Numbered from the stretch's first letter, positions 20,553 through 28,402 are shown. The stretch: DNA of 64,000 nucleotides from Acidihalobacter yilgarnensis (GCF_001753245.1 NZ_CP017415.1:2074501-2138500); one strand, 5' to 3'. Made by a program: numbers and translations. The notes: generated by a model from the letters alone, not told the origin.

Positions 20553-22256
20553 TTACGGCGCAGGCGGCAGTGCGCCGTAGATCGAACTCGACTGCCCGTT
20601 GGTGTACTGCCGGGTGATGCTGTCGGGCGTGTCGGGCGTCACGTTGTCGGCGCCTTTCAGCGTCGTGCGCGCCTGACTGCCGAGCGATCCGGGCGCGGTC
20701 AGCTGGTCGCTCGTGGTCGCGTTGGTCAGCGCGCCGATGACGCCGTTCGAACCGCCCGAGACGTTCGGGTTGCTCGCCTGCGCCGTGGTCGAGGTGCCCG
20801 CCGTGACGTTGGCCGAGTCCAGCGCCGCGATGTAGGCCGCGAGATTGTACTGCGAGACCGCGGCGCTTCCGGTCTTGCTGTTGCCGTTGCCCGCTAGGGA
20901 GCCCCACTGCGACTTGACGCCATAGGCCGCGCCCGCATTCGGCGTACCGGCGATCCCCAGGAACCCGGTGTCGTACAGCAGCGAGGCAGCGGCCGAGAAA
21001 CCCGCCCCCGCGAGCGCGCCACCGGCAAAATCAGCCGAAAGGCCCGCAGCGGTCATGGCCTGGGTTGTGGCCAATACGGCCCCACTGCCAGCTACCCCAG
21101 AAGTCAACGCATACGCCGCCAATCCTCCCGTCACTGCGCCCAGGGCGACGGCAAAGACGGCCATCGTAAACAGCGAAAATCCGCTCTGCGACTGGCTGTA
21201 CTGATACACCGGCCAGGAACTGGTATCCAGCCCGATCGGGTCGGCGCCCTGGTGGATGTACTCGACCCCCGCCGGGATCGTCAGCGCCGCCCAGTCCTGG
21301 CCCTTGTAGGTCATCGAGGACACCCCGCCCTCGGTCGTCGTGTCCGACCACAGCTGCGCTTGCTGCTTCGCTTGCGACAGCGAACCGGCGGTCATCGGCG
21401 TACCGCTCACCGGATTGCACAGCGGCAGCTTGTAGCCGGTGGTGAACCCGCCCGGCACCTCGCCAGACGGCAGCACCAGCGTCCAGATCGGCTTCGCGTC
21501 GTAGGTCACCGTCTCCTTGGTGTGCTTGACAAACAAGTTGCCCGACGACTGCGTGCTCACGTGCGGCGTCACGTCCATGGTCGCGATCAGCCCGCGCTGC
21601 GCGCTGAATTTGCGCAGCACCATGCCCACCGCCGCGTAGAAACCGTTCACGCCGGCATTCACGAAGGCGTAGGGGTCGCTCACCGTCGGGTTGCCGGCAT
21701 TGCCCGGCACGAACTGCCAGAACGGGTTGTTCTTGTCGTAGCCGTAGGACAGGATGATGCCGTCCTCCGGCGCGAACGGCATCTGTTCGACCAGCACCTG
21801 ACCGTTGACCCGGATGGCCCGGTCGATCCAGATCCGGCCCACGGAGGTCTGCGGGTCGTAGAAGGCCATGACCACCGGCGCCGCACCCATGGACTCGAAG
21901 TCGATGCGGCCATTGAGGTCCTTCTCGGGCACCTTGAGCAGAATCGCCCCGGTCAGGTTGTCGACGTAGGCGATGCCGGCGTCCATCGCCTTGAGGCTGT
22001 GCTTGCCCTGCAGGGTATTGTCGACATGGTGGGCGACCGCGCCCCACTGGTTGTAGATCGGCGTCGAGTCGTCCATGCGCTGCTCCGTGTTGGTCACCTG
22101 GCACTGGCCGAAGTAGTCGATCCCGTCGTGGAACGCCGGCGGCGCCGCGTAGGACGCCACCGGCAGCGCCAGCATGGACAACAGCGCCGCGCCCGTCAGC
22201 GTGCCGGCAGCCGTGCGGTAGAGGGTCTTGTGAATCGATCGAATGAGGTTGTGCAT
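20553..22256 (-). CDS. Unrecognised secreted protein with hydrophobic Gly/Ala-rich C-terminal third
   Basis: 567 residues from ATG 22256 (SD AAGGAG). N-terminal signal peptide (TGAALLSMLALPVASYA then APP). The middle contains an acid-rich beta-type region with PVVMAFYDPQTSVGRIWIDR; around residues 370-440 there is a long hydrophobic Gly/Ala segment (FTMAVFAVALGAVTGGLAAY) that may form two membrane helices, followed by a low-complexity Ser/Thr/Asn tail. I do not know the family. It is convergent with the lipoprotein gene. An exported, perhaps membrane-anchored, surface or conjugation-related protein is a guess only. Confidence 0.6.
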   Translation of the reverse strand: MHNLIRSIHKTLYRTAAGTLTGAALLSMLALPVASYAAPPAFHDGIDYFGQCQVTNTEQRMDDSTPIYNQWGAVAHHVDNTLQGKHSLKAMDAGIAYVDNLTGAILLKVPEKDLNGRIDFESMGAAPVVMAFYDPQTSVGRIWIDRAIRVNGQVLVEQMPFAPEDGIILSYGYDKNNPFWQFVPGNAGNPTVSDPYAFVNAGVNGFYAAVGMVLRKFSAQRGLIATMDVTPHVSTQSSGNLFVKHTKETVTYDAKPIWTLVLPSGEVPGGFTTGYKLPLCNPVSGTPMTAGSLSQAKQQAQLWSDTTTEGGVSSMTYKGQDWAALTIPAGVEYIHQGADPIGLDTSSWPVYQYSQSQSGFSLFTMAVFAVALGAVTGGLAAYALTSGVAGSGAVLATTQAMTAAGLSADFAGGALAGAGFSAAASLLYDTGFLGIAGTPNAGAAYGVKSQWGSLAGNGNSKTGSAAVSQYNLAAYIAALDSANVTAGTSTTAQASNPNVSGGSNGVIGALTNATTSDQLTAPGSLGSQARTTLKGADNVTPDTPDSITRQYTNGQSSSIYGALPPAP

Positions 22257-22384
22257 GGCGAGATCTCCTTGTGGAAGATCCCATGATCCATGGGCAAACC
22301 ACCGCGTAGTAACCCAAATAACCCTAAATAGCGCGAACATTCGGGTTTTTTGCGCGCTCTATGCGCCCGGCAGCCTCGCGCGGC

Positions 22385-22654
22385 TCAACGGTATACGTGC
22401 CGCCTGTTTCCAATTCTCAGAACGAGAACGCAAAGTTCGGCGTCCTCGATGCTGGCGATAACGCGATAGTCGCCAACCCGGTATTTCCAGAATGCGCCCA
22501 GCTTGGCCCCTTTCAGCGCTTCGCCAATGCTTCGCGGGTCATCCAGCTGCGCCAGGCGGTCATGCAAGAAAACGAGAATGCGGCGCGCGATCTGCGGATC
22601 GAGTTTGGATAGTTCGCGCTCGGCCGATCGCTCGAACTTAACCGTCCAGACCAT
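22385..22654 (-). CDS. RelE/ParE-family toxin
   Basis: 89-residue protein of the RelE/ParE fold: [20 protein letters not shown] at the start, then [20 protein letters not shown] and [13 protein letters not shown] at the end, the typical order with basic residues expected to contact mRNA in RelE-type toxins. It overlaps the antitoxin gene by 17 bp, a normal toxin-antitoxin arrangement. Confidence 0.88.
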   Translation of the reverse strand: MVWTVKFERSAERELSKLDPQIARRILVFLHDRLAQLDDPRSIGEALKGAKLGAFWKYRVGDYRVIASIEDAELCVLVLRIGNRRHVYR

Positions 22655-22865
22655 ACCGCGCCATCAGATCATCAAGCGAAACAGCGTCCGACTTGCCTGC
22701 GCGCAGGTCTACAAGACGTTGCTCGGCGAGGTATACGTCTTCGAGATCATCAAGGTGATCGATGATCGCTTCGGTGGCGTAGAATGTCTTGCTGCGTCCC
22801 GTGCGCGCCGCCAACTCGTTAAGCCTGGCTTCAACATCGCTGGGGAGTCGGATTGAAATCGGCAT
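22638..22865 (-). CDS. RelB-like ribbon-helix-helix antitoxin
   Basis: 75-residue protein starting [20 protein letters not shown], a ribbon-helix-helix DNA-binding N-terminus, with an acidic C-terminus for toxin binding. It lies upstream of the RelE-type toxin and presumably represses the pair through the palindrome at 22887-22902. Confidence 0.85.
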   Translation of the reverse strand: MPISIRLPSDVEARLNELAARTGRSKTFYATEAIIDHLDDLEDVYLAEQRLVDLRAGKSDAVSLDDLMARYGLDG

Positions 22866-22886
22866 GGTCTCGCTTTCCGCTCAAAT

Positions 22887-22902
22887 GCGATACAAGTATC
22901 GC
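22887..22902. promoter_or_regulatory. Palindrome upstream of relB-like gene, probable autoregulatory operator
   Basis: GCGATAC-AA-GTATCGC, a perfect 7-bp inverted repeat, begins 22 bp upstream of the antitoxin start codon. Ribbon-helix-helix antitoxins normally repress from such sites. Confidence 0.65.
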
Positions 22903-23055
22903 TCAAAGGGCCGCGCTCGTCAAATCTGCCGGCGAGACAGAGCAGGAAACTTTTCTGACCCCCAAAAAAGTATCCGAATTATCTGGTTGAAAGCCTCACC
23001 GGCACATCACTTCCGTATCTCTAACTAGATGCCGGGTAAGCGTGGTTGCCAATCC

Positions 23056-23070
23056 TACGGCAATGCCGTA
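23056..23070. promoter_or_regulatory. Palindromic operator candidate upstream of higB-like gene
   Basis: TACGGCAATGCCGTA is a perfect 15-bp palindrome about a central A, 11 bp before the toxin start codon. The xre-type antitoxin encoded downstream would be the natural ligand. Confidence 0.55.
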
Positions 23071-23081
23071 TATTATTCGTT

Positions 23082-23402
23082 ATGTTCACGCTCATCGAAT
23101 CTCCAATTTTTACCCGGCTGTGGCCGGACTACTGGACTGAAGAAGAGCGTGGTGAATTTGCAGCTTGGTTGGCCGAGAATCCTGAAGCTGGAGATGTAGT
23201 TCCAGGTTCAGGAGGTGTGCGGAAGGTTCGTTGGTCACGGGCCGGTCAAGGCAAGCGTGGTGGCGTGAGGGTTATTTACTTCTGTCAAACTGGCGAAAGC
23301 CTGATTTGGCTGCTAACCATCTACGCCAAGTCTCGTCAGGAGAATGCACCAGCACATATTCTCCGAGGATTGCGGCAGGAGTTGATCGATGGACAAGAGT
23401 GA
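23082..23402 (+). CDS. HigB/RelE-type toxin
   Basis: 106-residue protein from ATG 23082 with FTRLWPDYWTEEERGEFAAW near the N-terminus, then VPGSGGVRKVRWSRAGQGKR and GVRVIYFCQTGESLIWLL, the pattern of RelE-superfamily toxins paired with an xre antitoxin (toxin gene first). The C-terminus overlaps the antitoxin gene by 14 bp. Such toxins cleave mRNA at the ribosome; here that is inferred from family. Confidence 0.85.
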   Translation: MFTLIESPIFTRLWPDYWTEEERGEFAAWLAENPEAGDVVPGSGGVRKVRWSRAGQGKRGGVRVIYFCQTGESLIWLLTIYAKSRQENAPAHILRGLRQELIDGQE

Positions 23403-23697
23403 AAAGGAACTGATTGAGCGTGATCTCAAGCGAGACGTTTGGCAGGAAACCTTAGATGCAGTTAAGAGCATCAAGGCCGGGGAGGTAGGTACTGTTCGCA
23501 CAGTGGAATTATCCCCGGTCGTGGAGGCTCGCCGCAAATCTGGCTTGCCGCAGTCTCAGTTTGCTGAGCTTTTAGGTGTGTCTGTCCGTACTCTCCAAGA
23601 TTGGGAGCAGGGTCGTAGGCAGCCAAGTCGAGCTGCTGTATCTCTAATTCAAATTGCCAGGCAGCGGCCTGATGTACTCCGTGAAGTTTTTGGCTGA
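23389..23697 (+). CDS. HigA/NadS-like xre-family antitoxin
   Basis: 102 residues. The C-terminal half is a lambda-repressor-type helix-turn-helix: GLPQSQFAELLGVSVRTLQD then WEQGRRQPSRAAVSL. The N-terminal half is charged and probably binds the toxin. Gene order toxin-antitoxin with a 14-bp overlap is typical of this type. It lies inside the inverted-repeat unit. Confidence 0.86.
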   Translation: MDKSEKELIERDLKRDVWQETLDAVKSIKAGEVGTVRTVELSPVVEARRKSGLPQSQFAELLGVSVRTLQDWEQGRRQPSRAAVSLIQIARQRPDVLREVFG

Positions 23698-23746
23698 AAA
23701 GCCTTGGCAACTGGTATCCAGTCTCAACCAGATAATTTGGATACCC

Positions 23747-23781
23747 AAAAAAAAGCGCGCCCCGAACTGGTCGGAGCGCGC
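23747..23781 (-). terminator. Rho-independent terminator of the minus-strand small-gene operon
   Basis: On the minus strand GCGCGCTCCGA, a 5-nt loop, TCGGGGCGCGC and then eight Ts. It ends transcription after the small membrane protein gene at 23790. The inverted-repeat unit abuts its T-tract, as if it had inserted there. Confidence 0.88.
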
Positions 23782-23789
23782 TGGATGAA

Positions 23790-23993
23790 CTAGTCGCCGA
23801 TGGCGGACCAAACGGCCCAAGCCAAAACGATAACGACAATGGCGGCGGCCACAGCCCCTAGGGGTGTGATGCCGTGCATCAGTTTGAAAATGGCCGCGTA
23901 AATAACACCGTGGATCATGGCTGAGCCGATCGCATGGCCCAGCCAGTGGCTATGATAGCCGCCATGGTGCCAATAGACTTTGCGATAACTCAT
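23790..23993 (-). CDS. Small His-rich membrane protein
   Basis: 67 residues from ATG 23993 (SD GGAGG). His-rich N-terminus (YWHHGGYHSHWLGHAIG) followed by two hydrophobic segments, the second AVAAAIVVIVLAWAVWSAIG. The start overlaps the stop codon of the interrupted gene just upstream (ACATGA), so they were translationally coupled. Function unknown. Confidence 0.65.
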   Translation of the reverse strand: MSYRKVYWHHGGYHSHWLGHAIGSAMIHGVIYAAIFKLMHGITPLGAVAAAIVVIVLAWAVWSAIGD

Positions 23994-24167
23994 GTCGAGC
24001 CTCCGGTGACGTGATCGGCATTGAGTTTGTCGCTCAGCGCCTGCAGACCATAAACCAGGTCGTTGGCCCGGTCGATCAGTGCCTGCACGTCGATCTTGTA
24101 AGCTGCCGGGGCTTGAGCAGTTAAGCAATTACTTGCTCGATATTGCGCGTTCATATACAATTTGAAC

Positions 24168-24797
24168 ATGTCTAGTAAGATGGTCAGTATTCGCGAAGCC
24201 GCCGAGTTCCTGGGCGTCGTGCCTCAAACGCTGCGGCGATGGGAACGCGAAGGCAAACTTTTGCCCGATGAACGCACACCGGGCGGACGCAGGCGCTATG
24301 ACCTTGCGCGGCTGCGTCCTGAGCAGTTTCGTGCGGATGATGCGCCACGTCGAACCATCGCCTATGCCCGCGTTTCAAGCCACGACCAGAAAGACGATCT
24401 GGAACGCCAAAAGCAGGTGCTGGAACTGTACTGCGCCCGCCAAGGCTGGACGTTCGAGGTCATTGCCGATCTGGGTTCCGGCATGAACTATCACAAGAAG
24501 GGCTTGAAGCGCCTGCTCAATGCCATTCTTGCCGGGAATGTCGGGCGACTGGTCATCAGCCACAAAGATCGGCTGCTGCGCTTCGGCGCGGAACTGGTGT
24601 TCGCCATCTGCGAGGCCACAGGCGTTGAAGTGGTGATACTCAACCAGGGCGAGGATACGACCTTCGAGGAAGACTTGGCCAAGGACGTGTTGGAAATCAT
24701 CACTGTGTTCTCGGCACGACTGTATGGCAGCCGCTCACGCAAGAACCAAAAGCTGCTCGATGGCGTGAAGAAGGCCGTTGACGAGGCGCAGACATGA
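24168..24797 (+). CDS. tnpA: IS607-family serine recombinase TnpA
   Basis: Transposase of the serine-recombinase type. The 209-residue protein has an N-terminal MerR-like helix-turn-helix (SIREAAEFLGVVPQTLRRWE), then the catalytic domain with the nucleophilic serine in IAYARVSSHDQKDDLERQKQ and LVISHKDRLLRFGAELVFAI. ATG 24168 was chosen; TTG 24162 is also in frame. Stop overlaps the tnpB start (ATGA). Confidence 0.93.
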   Translation: MSSKMVSIREAAEFLGVVPQTLRRWEREGKLLPDERTPGGRRRYDLARLRPEQFRADDAPRRTIAYARVSSHDQKDDLERQKQVLELYCARQGWTFEVIADLGSGMNYHKKGLKRLLNAILAGNVGRLVISHKDRLLRFGAELVFAICEATGVEVVILNQGEDTTFEEDLAKDVLEIITVFSARLYGSRSRKNQKLLDGVKKAVDEAQT

Positions 24798-25996
24798 TCC
24801 TCGCCCACAAAATCGCGCTTGACCCGAACAACGCGCAGGCGACCTACTTTGCCCGCGCAGCAGGCACGGCCCGCTTTGCCTACAACTGGGCGCTGGCCGA
24901 ATGGCAGCGCCAGTACGCGGCATGGAAAGCCGACAACAGCCTGTCCAGGCCATCGCAAGCGGCGCTGCGCCGACAATTAAACGCCATCAAGCGCGAGCAA
25001 TTTCCGTGGATGCTCGAAGTCACCAAGAACGCCCCACAGATGGCCATCATCCAGTTGGGACAAGCGTTCCAGAATTTCTTTGCCGGTCGCGCCCGTTATC
25101 CGCAGTTTCGCAGGAAAGGCGTACACGACCGTTTCACGCTCACCAACGACCAGTTCGCCATCGACGACTGTCGCATACGCATCCCCTATATCGGTTGGGT
25201 GCGCATGCGCGAGCCGTTGCGCTTTGCGGGCAAGATCCTGTCGGCCACAATCTCCCGGCTGGCCGACAGGTGGTTCGTCAGCATTGCCGTGGATGTACCC
25301 GACGCTTCACACCTACCCAAAGCCGAAAACCAAGGCGCGGTGGGCGTGGATTTGGGCGTCTCGGCACTCGCGACGCTCTCGACGGGAGAAACCATCAACG
25401 GCCCGAAGCCACACAGGGCGCTGCTGGCCCGGCTGCAACGGCTCTCGCGTAGTCTGAGCCGTAAACAGAAGGGATCAGCGAACCGGCACAAGGCCAAAGC
25501 TAAACTGGCCCGACTGCACGCCCGCATTGCAAATATCCGCAATGACGCCCTACACAAGCTCACGTCCGACCTCACGCGCCGGTTCCATACCATCGGTATC
25601 GAGGATTTGAACGTGCGCGGCATGATAAAGAACCGCCGTCTGTCCCGTTCAATCGCAGACATGGGTTTCTTTGAGTTCAGGCGGCAACTGGAGTACAAGG
25701 CGGCGATGCGAGGTGGCGTGGTCGTGGTGGCGGATCGTTTTTTCCCGAGCAGCAAGATGTGTTCAACTCCCGTCTGTAAATACACGCTGGATGACCTTGC
25801 ATTGTCGGTGCGTCAGTGGACATGTCCAGAATGCGGCACAGTCCACGACCGTGACGTGAATGCCGCGATCAACTTGAAGAACCTGGCGGTGAGTTCCACC
25901 GCATCAGCCTGTGGAGAGGCGGGCACTGGCTCCGGTCGCAAGACCGGAGTGAAACCCGCCTCGACGAAGCAGGAAGTCAGCTTTGTTCCTGTTTGA
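24794..25996 (+). CDS. tnpB: TnpB RNA-guided nuclease (IS607 element)
   Basis: 400-residue TnpB, the ancestor-type of Cas12, which uses an RNA from the element's right end to cut DNA lacking the insertion. The RuvC triad is visible: D in VGVDLGVSALATLSTGE, E in TIGIEDLNVRGMIKN, D in HDRDVNAAINLKNLA. The zinc ribbon appears as CSTPVCKY and CPECGTVHDRD. N-terminal helix region FAYNWALAEWQRQYAAWKAD is typical. All key residues are present, so it may be active. Confidence 0.93.
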   Translation: MILAHKIALDPNNAQATYFARAAGTARFAYNWALAEWQRQYAAWKADNSLSRPSQAALRRQLNAIKREQFPWMLEVTKNAPQMAIIQLGQAFQNFFAGRARYPQFRRKGVHDRFTLTNDQFAIDDCRIRIPYIGWVRMREPLRFAGKILSATISRLADRWFVSIAVDVPDASHLPKAENQGAVGVDLGVSALATLSTGETINGPKPHRALLARLQRLSRSLSRKQKGSANRHKAKAKLARLHARIANIRNDALHKLTSDLTRRFHTIGIEDLNVRGMIKNRRLSRSIADMGFFEFRRQLEYKAAMRGGVVVVADRFFPSSKMCSTPVCKYTLDDLALSVRQWTCPECGTVHDRDVNAAINLKNLAVSSTASACGEAGTGSGRKTGVKPASTKQEVSFVPV

Positions 25997-26015
25997 TCAG
26001 GAATGAGTAAGTCTG
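25850..26015 (+). ncRNA. Probable guide (omega) RNA region of the IS607 TnpB
   Basis: TnpB guide RNAs are known to cover the 3' end of tnpB and the right end of the element. Here that region contains GGCTCCGGTCGCAAGACCGG (hairpin CCGGTC-GCAA-GACCGG). Placement by family knowledge and this hairpin; ends approximate. Confidence 0.4.
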
Positions 26016-26119
26016 ATGGAACGGCAGCTTTCTGCATATCCACCAGGTCGTTAACCAGAAAGACAGCCGAATGGCGGCTTTTGGTGCAGGTCTCTTCCAG
26101 AAGATTCATATCTCGATCC

Positions 26120-26305
26120 TCAGTTAGGCAATTTGCCGATGAGCCCGCGGTACCTCCCCCATCGTTCGGGATAGCGATTGACCAATGTTTCGAGGTCGCT
26201 ATTGGTTAGCGGGTTGGTTGGATGCCGGGCCAGTTCCATCACGTGCCGGTCGGCTTCTGCGATACGCTTGTGCGCTTCCCAGAAAATCTCCTTTTGCGTT
26301 TTCAT
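26120..26305 (-). CDS. Small hypothetical protein
   Basis: 61 residues, MKTQKEIFWEAHKRIAEADR at the start, charged and helical, no motif I know. Its ATG overlaps the stop of 26302-26694 by four bases (ATGA), supporting it as a real operon member. Function unknown. Confidence 0.65.
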   Translation of the reverse strand: MKTQKEIFWEAHKRIAEADRHVMELARHPTNPLTNSDLETLVNRYPERWGRYRGLIGKLPN

Positions 26306-26694
26306 CGTTCAAGTCCTATTGCCAGGCGGGCTTTTTGGTATGCTTCAAAAAGAAGATCAGGCGAGAACCCATCGGATGGATTTTCCGGCTTGAAAGCTTC
26401 AACGAGATCTTCGCACGCCTTTCGTGCGAAATTTTCCCGCCTCATCTGAATCACCGATGCGTCCGGTTTCGGAAAAGCCTCGACAGCGGATTCGATATTG
26501 AATTCCAGGGATGAGCCCTCGACCTCATCGAATTCGTCGTAGAGCAACGGCATTTCAGGCGTATCGTCCCATATCGTGCCTTCGTCGAAAGCGTTCGCAG
26601 CTTTCTCAAGGGCTTTTTCTTCGTTTTCGGCCTCGATGCCCACATGCACTTCGTGAGCGTAGTCGAGTGAATACGAAACAACGTACTTCGTCAT
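26302..26694 (-). CDS. Hypothetical acidic protein of the mobile element
   Basis: 130 residues starting MTKYVVSYSLDYAHEVHVGI, a short beta-type N-terminus with EAENEEKALEKA as in proteins with a small ferredoxin-like domain, then an acidic middle. ATG 26694 has AGGAGAG upstream. First gene of the small operon 26694-23790. Function unknown. Confidence 0.7.
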   Translation of the reverse strand: MTKYVVSYSLDYAHEVHVGIEAENEEKALEKAANAFDEGTIWDDTPEMPLLYDEFDEVEGSSLEFNIESAVEAFPKPDASVIQMRRENFARKACEDLVEAFKPENPSDGFSPDLLFEAYQKARLAIGLER

Positions 26695-26784
26695 TGGATC
26701 TCTCCTGTTCTGTTAATCGATCATGTCATGGCCGGCATGCGGTCCGGCGGCCGTTGGAGTGTTTTTTTGCCGCATTTTTTCGTC

Positions 26785-26814
26785 AAAAAAACATGGGCGC
26801 CAAAGGCGCCCATG
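26785..26814 (-). terminator. Rho-independent terminator after 26844-27431
   Basis: Minus strand: CATGGGCGCC, TTT loop, GGCGCCCATG, then seven Ts. A perfect 10-bp stem, 30 bp after the stop codon of the DUF5983-like gene. Confidence 0.92.
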
Positions 26815-26843
26815 AGGATATGGATTGGTTTTTTCAGAAAGGC

Positions 26844-27431
26844 TTAATTGATCGTATGCGTCGAACAGGAATCTTCTTCACAACACTGGATATCCGGAAT
26901 CGGTTCTGCATCCGCATCCAGGTTGAGAATGTACGCGCCGTTGGACATGGCGTAACGAATCAGACCGGACAGTTCATCGCTTGCGCCGAGCGCGGGGTCC
27001 AGGTAAACGAAATCTTCGTCGTCAAGCAGTTCCGGCAGAAACAGCGTCCAGCCATATTCGTGCGAAACAGTCCTGGGAAATCCGGCTTGGTTACGCGCGG
27101 CCATGTCGTCCAAGAGCTTGATATCGGAAGGCGAGAGGTGCGCGGTCGAAGCATCGACCATAGGCACCACGCCGGCCGGCAGTGTCTCGTCTGGCAGGTT
27201 GTTTGCCAACGCATCCAGCGTTGTCGCCAGTGCCTCACGATAGGCCTGAGAATCGATATCGAATCCAGCGCGCTGTTGCGCCAGTACCATGGATTCCAGT
27301 GCATCGATTGCGGCCGCCTCCGGCGACCCCGGTTCCAGTCCTTCATGCAATGTCTCGAGACTGAGTACGATGTCTTCCGGAATGTCCGGCATTACACGAA
27401 TGTTCTTGCATTGCTTGCATCCATCACACAT
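26844..27431 (-). CDS. DUF5983-like mobile-element protein
   Basis: 195 residues. Two N-terminal cysteines (CDGCKQC), a helical region, then TVSHEYGWTLFLPELLDDED and GLIRYAMSNGAYILNLDADA, a pattern recalled from DUF5983 proteins of integrative elements, and a Cys-rich tail CCEEDSC. Role unknown. Overlaps the upstream gene by 8 bp and ends at a strong terminator. Confidence 0.65.
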   Translation of the reverse strand: MCDGCKQCKNIRVMPDIPEDIVLSLETLHEGLEPGSPEAAAIDALESMVLAQQRAGFDIDSQAYREALATTLDALANNLPDETLPAGVVPMVDASTAHLSPSDIKLLDDMAARNQAGFPRTVSHEYGWTLFLPELLDDEDFVYLDPALGASDELSGLIRYAMSNGAYILNLDADAEPIPDIQCCEEDSCSTHTIN

Positions 27432-27837
27432 CGCCGATCTCCTTGAGCAGAAGCCGAGCGGCTTCGATGTAATTCATCAACGCCTGGTGAGACTCGATAT
27501 AGCCGCCATCCGGTCCTTCGCATTCGGCTGTCGGTCTCCCCTGATCGCAGTCCCATTCCCACAGCGGCAAGTCTGCAATGGATTCGACAAACCGACGCAT
27601 TTTCTTTTCGGGGGACAGTACCGCATATGTCTCGTCACTGAATTCGGCGACAGTCGCTTCATACCCACATCGAGGACACTTACAGCTGGACACATCCGTC
27701 CAGTTGTGATCACCGAATGTTTCGCTGCCATCGTCATGCACTACGCACATAACGTTGGTCGCGATATGAAAAGGCCAGAAGCTTCCGCAGTTCTGGCACT
27801 GCATGCCTTCAAGGCAGTTTGTGTTTGGATTTTCCAT
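27424..27837 (-). CDS. Hypothetical protein with zinc-ribbon-like cysteines
   Basis: 137 residues with MQCQNCGSFW and KCPRCGYEATV, two CxxC pairs likely to hold one zinc, then an acidic C-terminal half. Function unknown; partner of the overlapping 26844 gene. SD GGAGGCAA precedes the ATG and is fully complementary to a loop in the upstream leader (27858-27943). Confidence 0.7.
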   Translation of the reverse strand: MENPNTNCLEGMQCQNCGSFWPFHIATNVMCVVHDDGSETFGDHNWTDVSSCKCPRCGYEATVAEFSDETYAVLSPEKKMRRFVESIADLPLWEWDCDQGRPTAECEGPDGGYIESHQALMNYIEAARLLLKEIGDV

Positions 27838-27857
27838 CTTGCCTCCAACGAGATTTT

Positions 27858-27943
27858 ATGCCGGTAAGCGCCGGCATTCGCCTGTAAACGTTTTCGGGGC
27901 GGAGGCAACCCTGAAAACGCGCCCCGATAAGGGGCGCAGGCGT
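27858..27943 (-). promoter_or_regulatory. Structured 5' leader, copy 1 of an 86-nt repeat
   Basis: 86-nt sequence lying upstream of gene 27837 and repeated at 28403-28488 with one mismatch. On the minus strand it folds into CGCCCCTTAT-CGGGGCG, GTTTTCAGGG-TTGCCTCCG-CCCCGAAAAC and GCCGGCGCTTACCGGC hairpins. The middle loop TTGCCTCC is complementary over 8 nt to the downstream SD GGAGGCAA. Looks like a translational control element. Confidence 0.6.
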
Positions 27944-28004
27944 ATATTGCATCTATCCTTTTATGCGCTATGCTTCAAGCAACATGAAATATGAGATGTA
28001 TCAC

Positions 28005-28196
28005 ATGCCAGATCTCGAACTGATAAAGGGCCATCGAGACCAAGCCGTAAAACGGCTCGGCGAGTGCCTGCTTGAAAGCTTACGACGCGCTTCACAAAAA
28101 GATCGTGCTGATGCTGAACGTGAAATGCTCAACATCGATCGCCGCCTATCGAAAAAGGCAACCCTTGTTAGCGTTCAACGCGGCGAGCAGCCATAG
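28005..28196 (+). CDS. Small hypothetical protein, plus strand
   Basis: 63 residues from ATG 28005 (MPDLELIKGHRDQAVKRLGE), highly charged and helical, with earlier in-frame ATGs at 27984 and 27996. A sigma70-like promoter lies just upstream: TTGCAT, 16 bp, TATGCT (about 27946-27973). It converges with 28168 and overlaps its end by 29 bp. Function unknown; moderate support. Confidence 0.5.
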   Translation: MPDLELIKGHRDQAVKRLGECLLESLRRASQKDRADAEREMLNIDRRLSKKATLVSVQRGEQP

Positions 28197-28377
28197 ACTC
28201 GACCCTGGCTAACATTTCTTCATCGATCAAGCGTATAGCCCTCTTGATTTCAGGCCGCAAATCCGAACTTTTGAGTTTTGCATAGAGAGAGACCAGATAT
28301 TCCCTGTGTGACAAAAGGGATTCTTCGGTTGCGTTTTCGATTAGCGCATAAAATTCCTGCCAGAATTCACGATTCAC
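28168..28377 (-). CDS. Small hypothetical protein behind repeated leader
   Basis: 69 residues from GTG 28377 (SD GGAGGCA, 6 nt upstream): VNREFWQEFYALIENATEES, helical and charged. A longer frame to 28494 would run back through the structured repeat and is rejected. The repeat 28403-28488 forms its leader. Function unknown. Confidence 0.6.
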   Translation of the reverse strand: MNREFWQEFYALIENATEESLLSHREYLVSLYAKLKSSDLRPEIKRAIRLIDEEMLARVESMAARRVER

Positions 28378-28402
28378 TGTGTGCCTCCAAAATGAATATT
28401 GG

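Larger units (their letters stand above)
22970..23744. mobile_element. 775-bp unit with 21-bp inverted repeats enclosing a toxin-antitoxin pair
   Basis: Left end 22970-22990 (GTATCCGAATTATCTGGTTG plus A) and right end 23724-23744 are inverted repeats matching at 20 of 21 positions. The 8 bases just outside each end are the same, CCAAAAAA (22962-22969 and 23745-23752), as expected for a target-site duplication, though the sequence is A-rich. Only the toxin-antitoxin genes lie inside, no transposase, so it resembles a non-autonomous transposon carrying an addiction module. I do not recognise the ends. Confidence 0.6.
24122..26020 (+). mobile_element. IS607-family element (tnpA serine recombinase plus tnpB)
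   Basis: Two overlapping genes, an IS607-type serine recombinase and a TnpB nuclease, interrupt a small operon. IS607 elements leave no target duplication and lack terminal inverted repeats, so the ends given are approximate and rest on where the flanking reading frames stop making sense. Confidence 0.8.
23990..26109 (-). pseudogene. Small element gene split by the IS607-type insertion
   Basis: Upstream part: ATG 26109 (SD GAGGATC) gives MNLLEETCTKSRHSAVFLVN then DLVDMQKAAVPSD. Downstream part, ending at 23990, reads AYKIDVQALIDRANDLVYGL then QALSDKLNADHVTGGST. Between them lies the tnpA/tnpB element. The two parts are in different frames now, but removing the insertion could join them as an about 83-residue protein. 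The gene lay in an operon with 26120, 26302 and 23790. Function unknown; the exact junction was not determined. Confidence 0.5.

Noticed and set aside
21031-22317. 428-codon minus-strand open frame
   Set aside because: Different frame of the same strand as the exported protein at 20553; its sequence is Gly/Arg-rich shadow without signal peptide.
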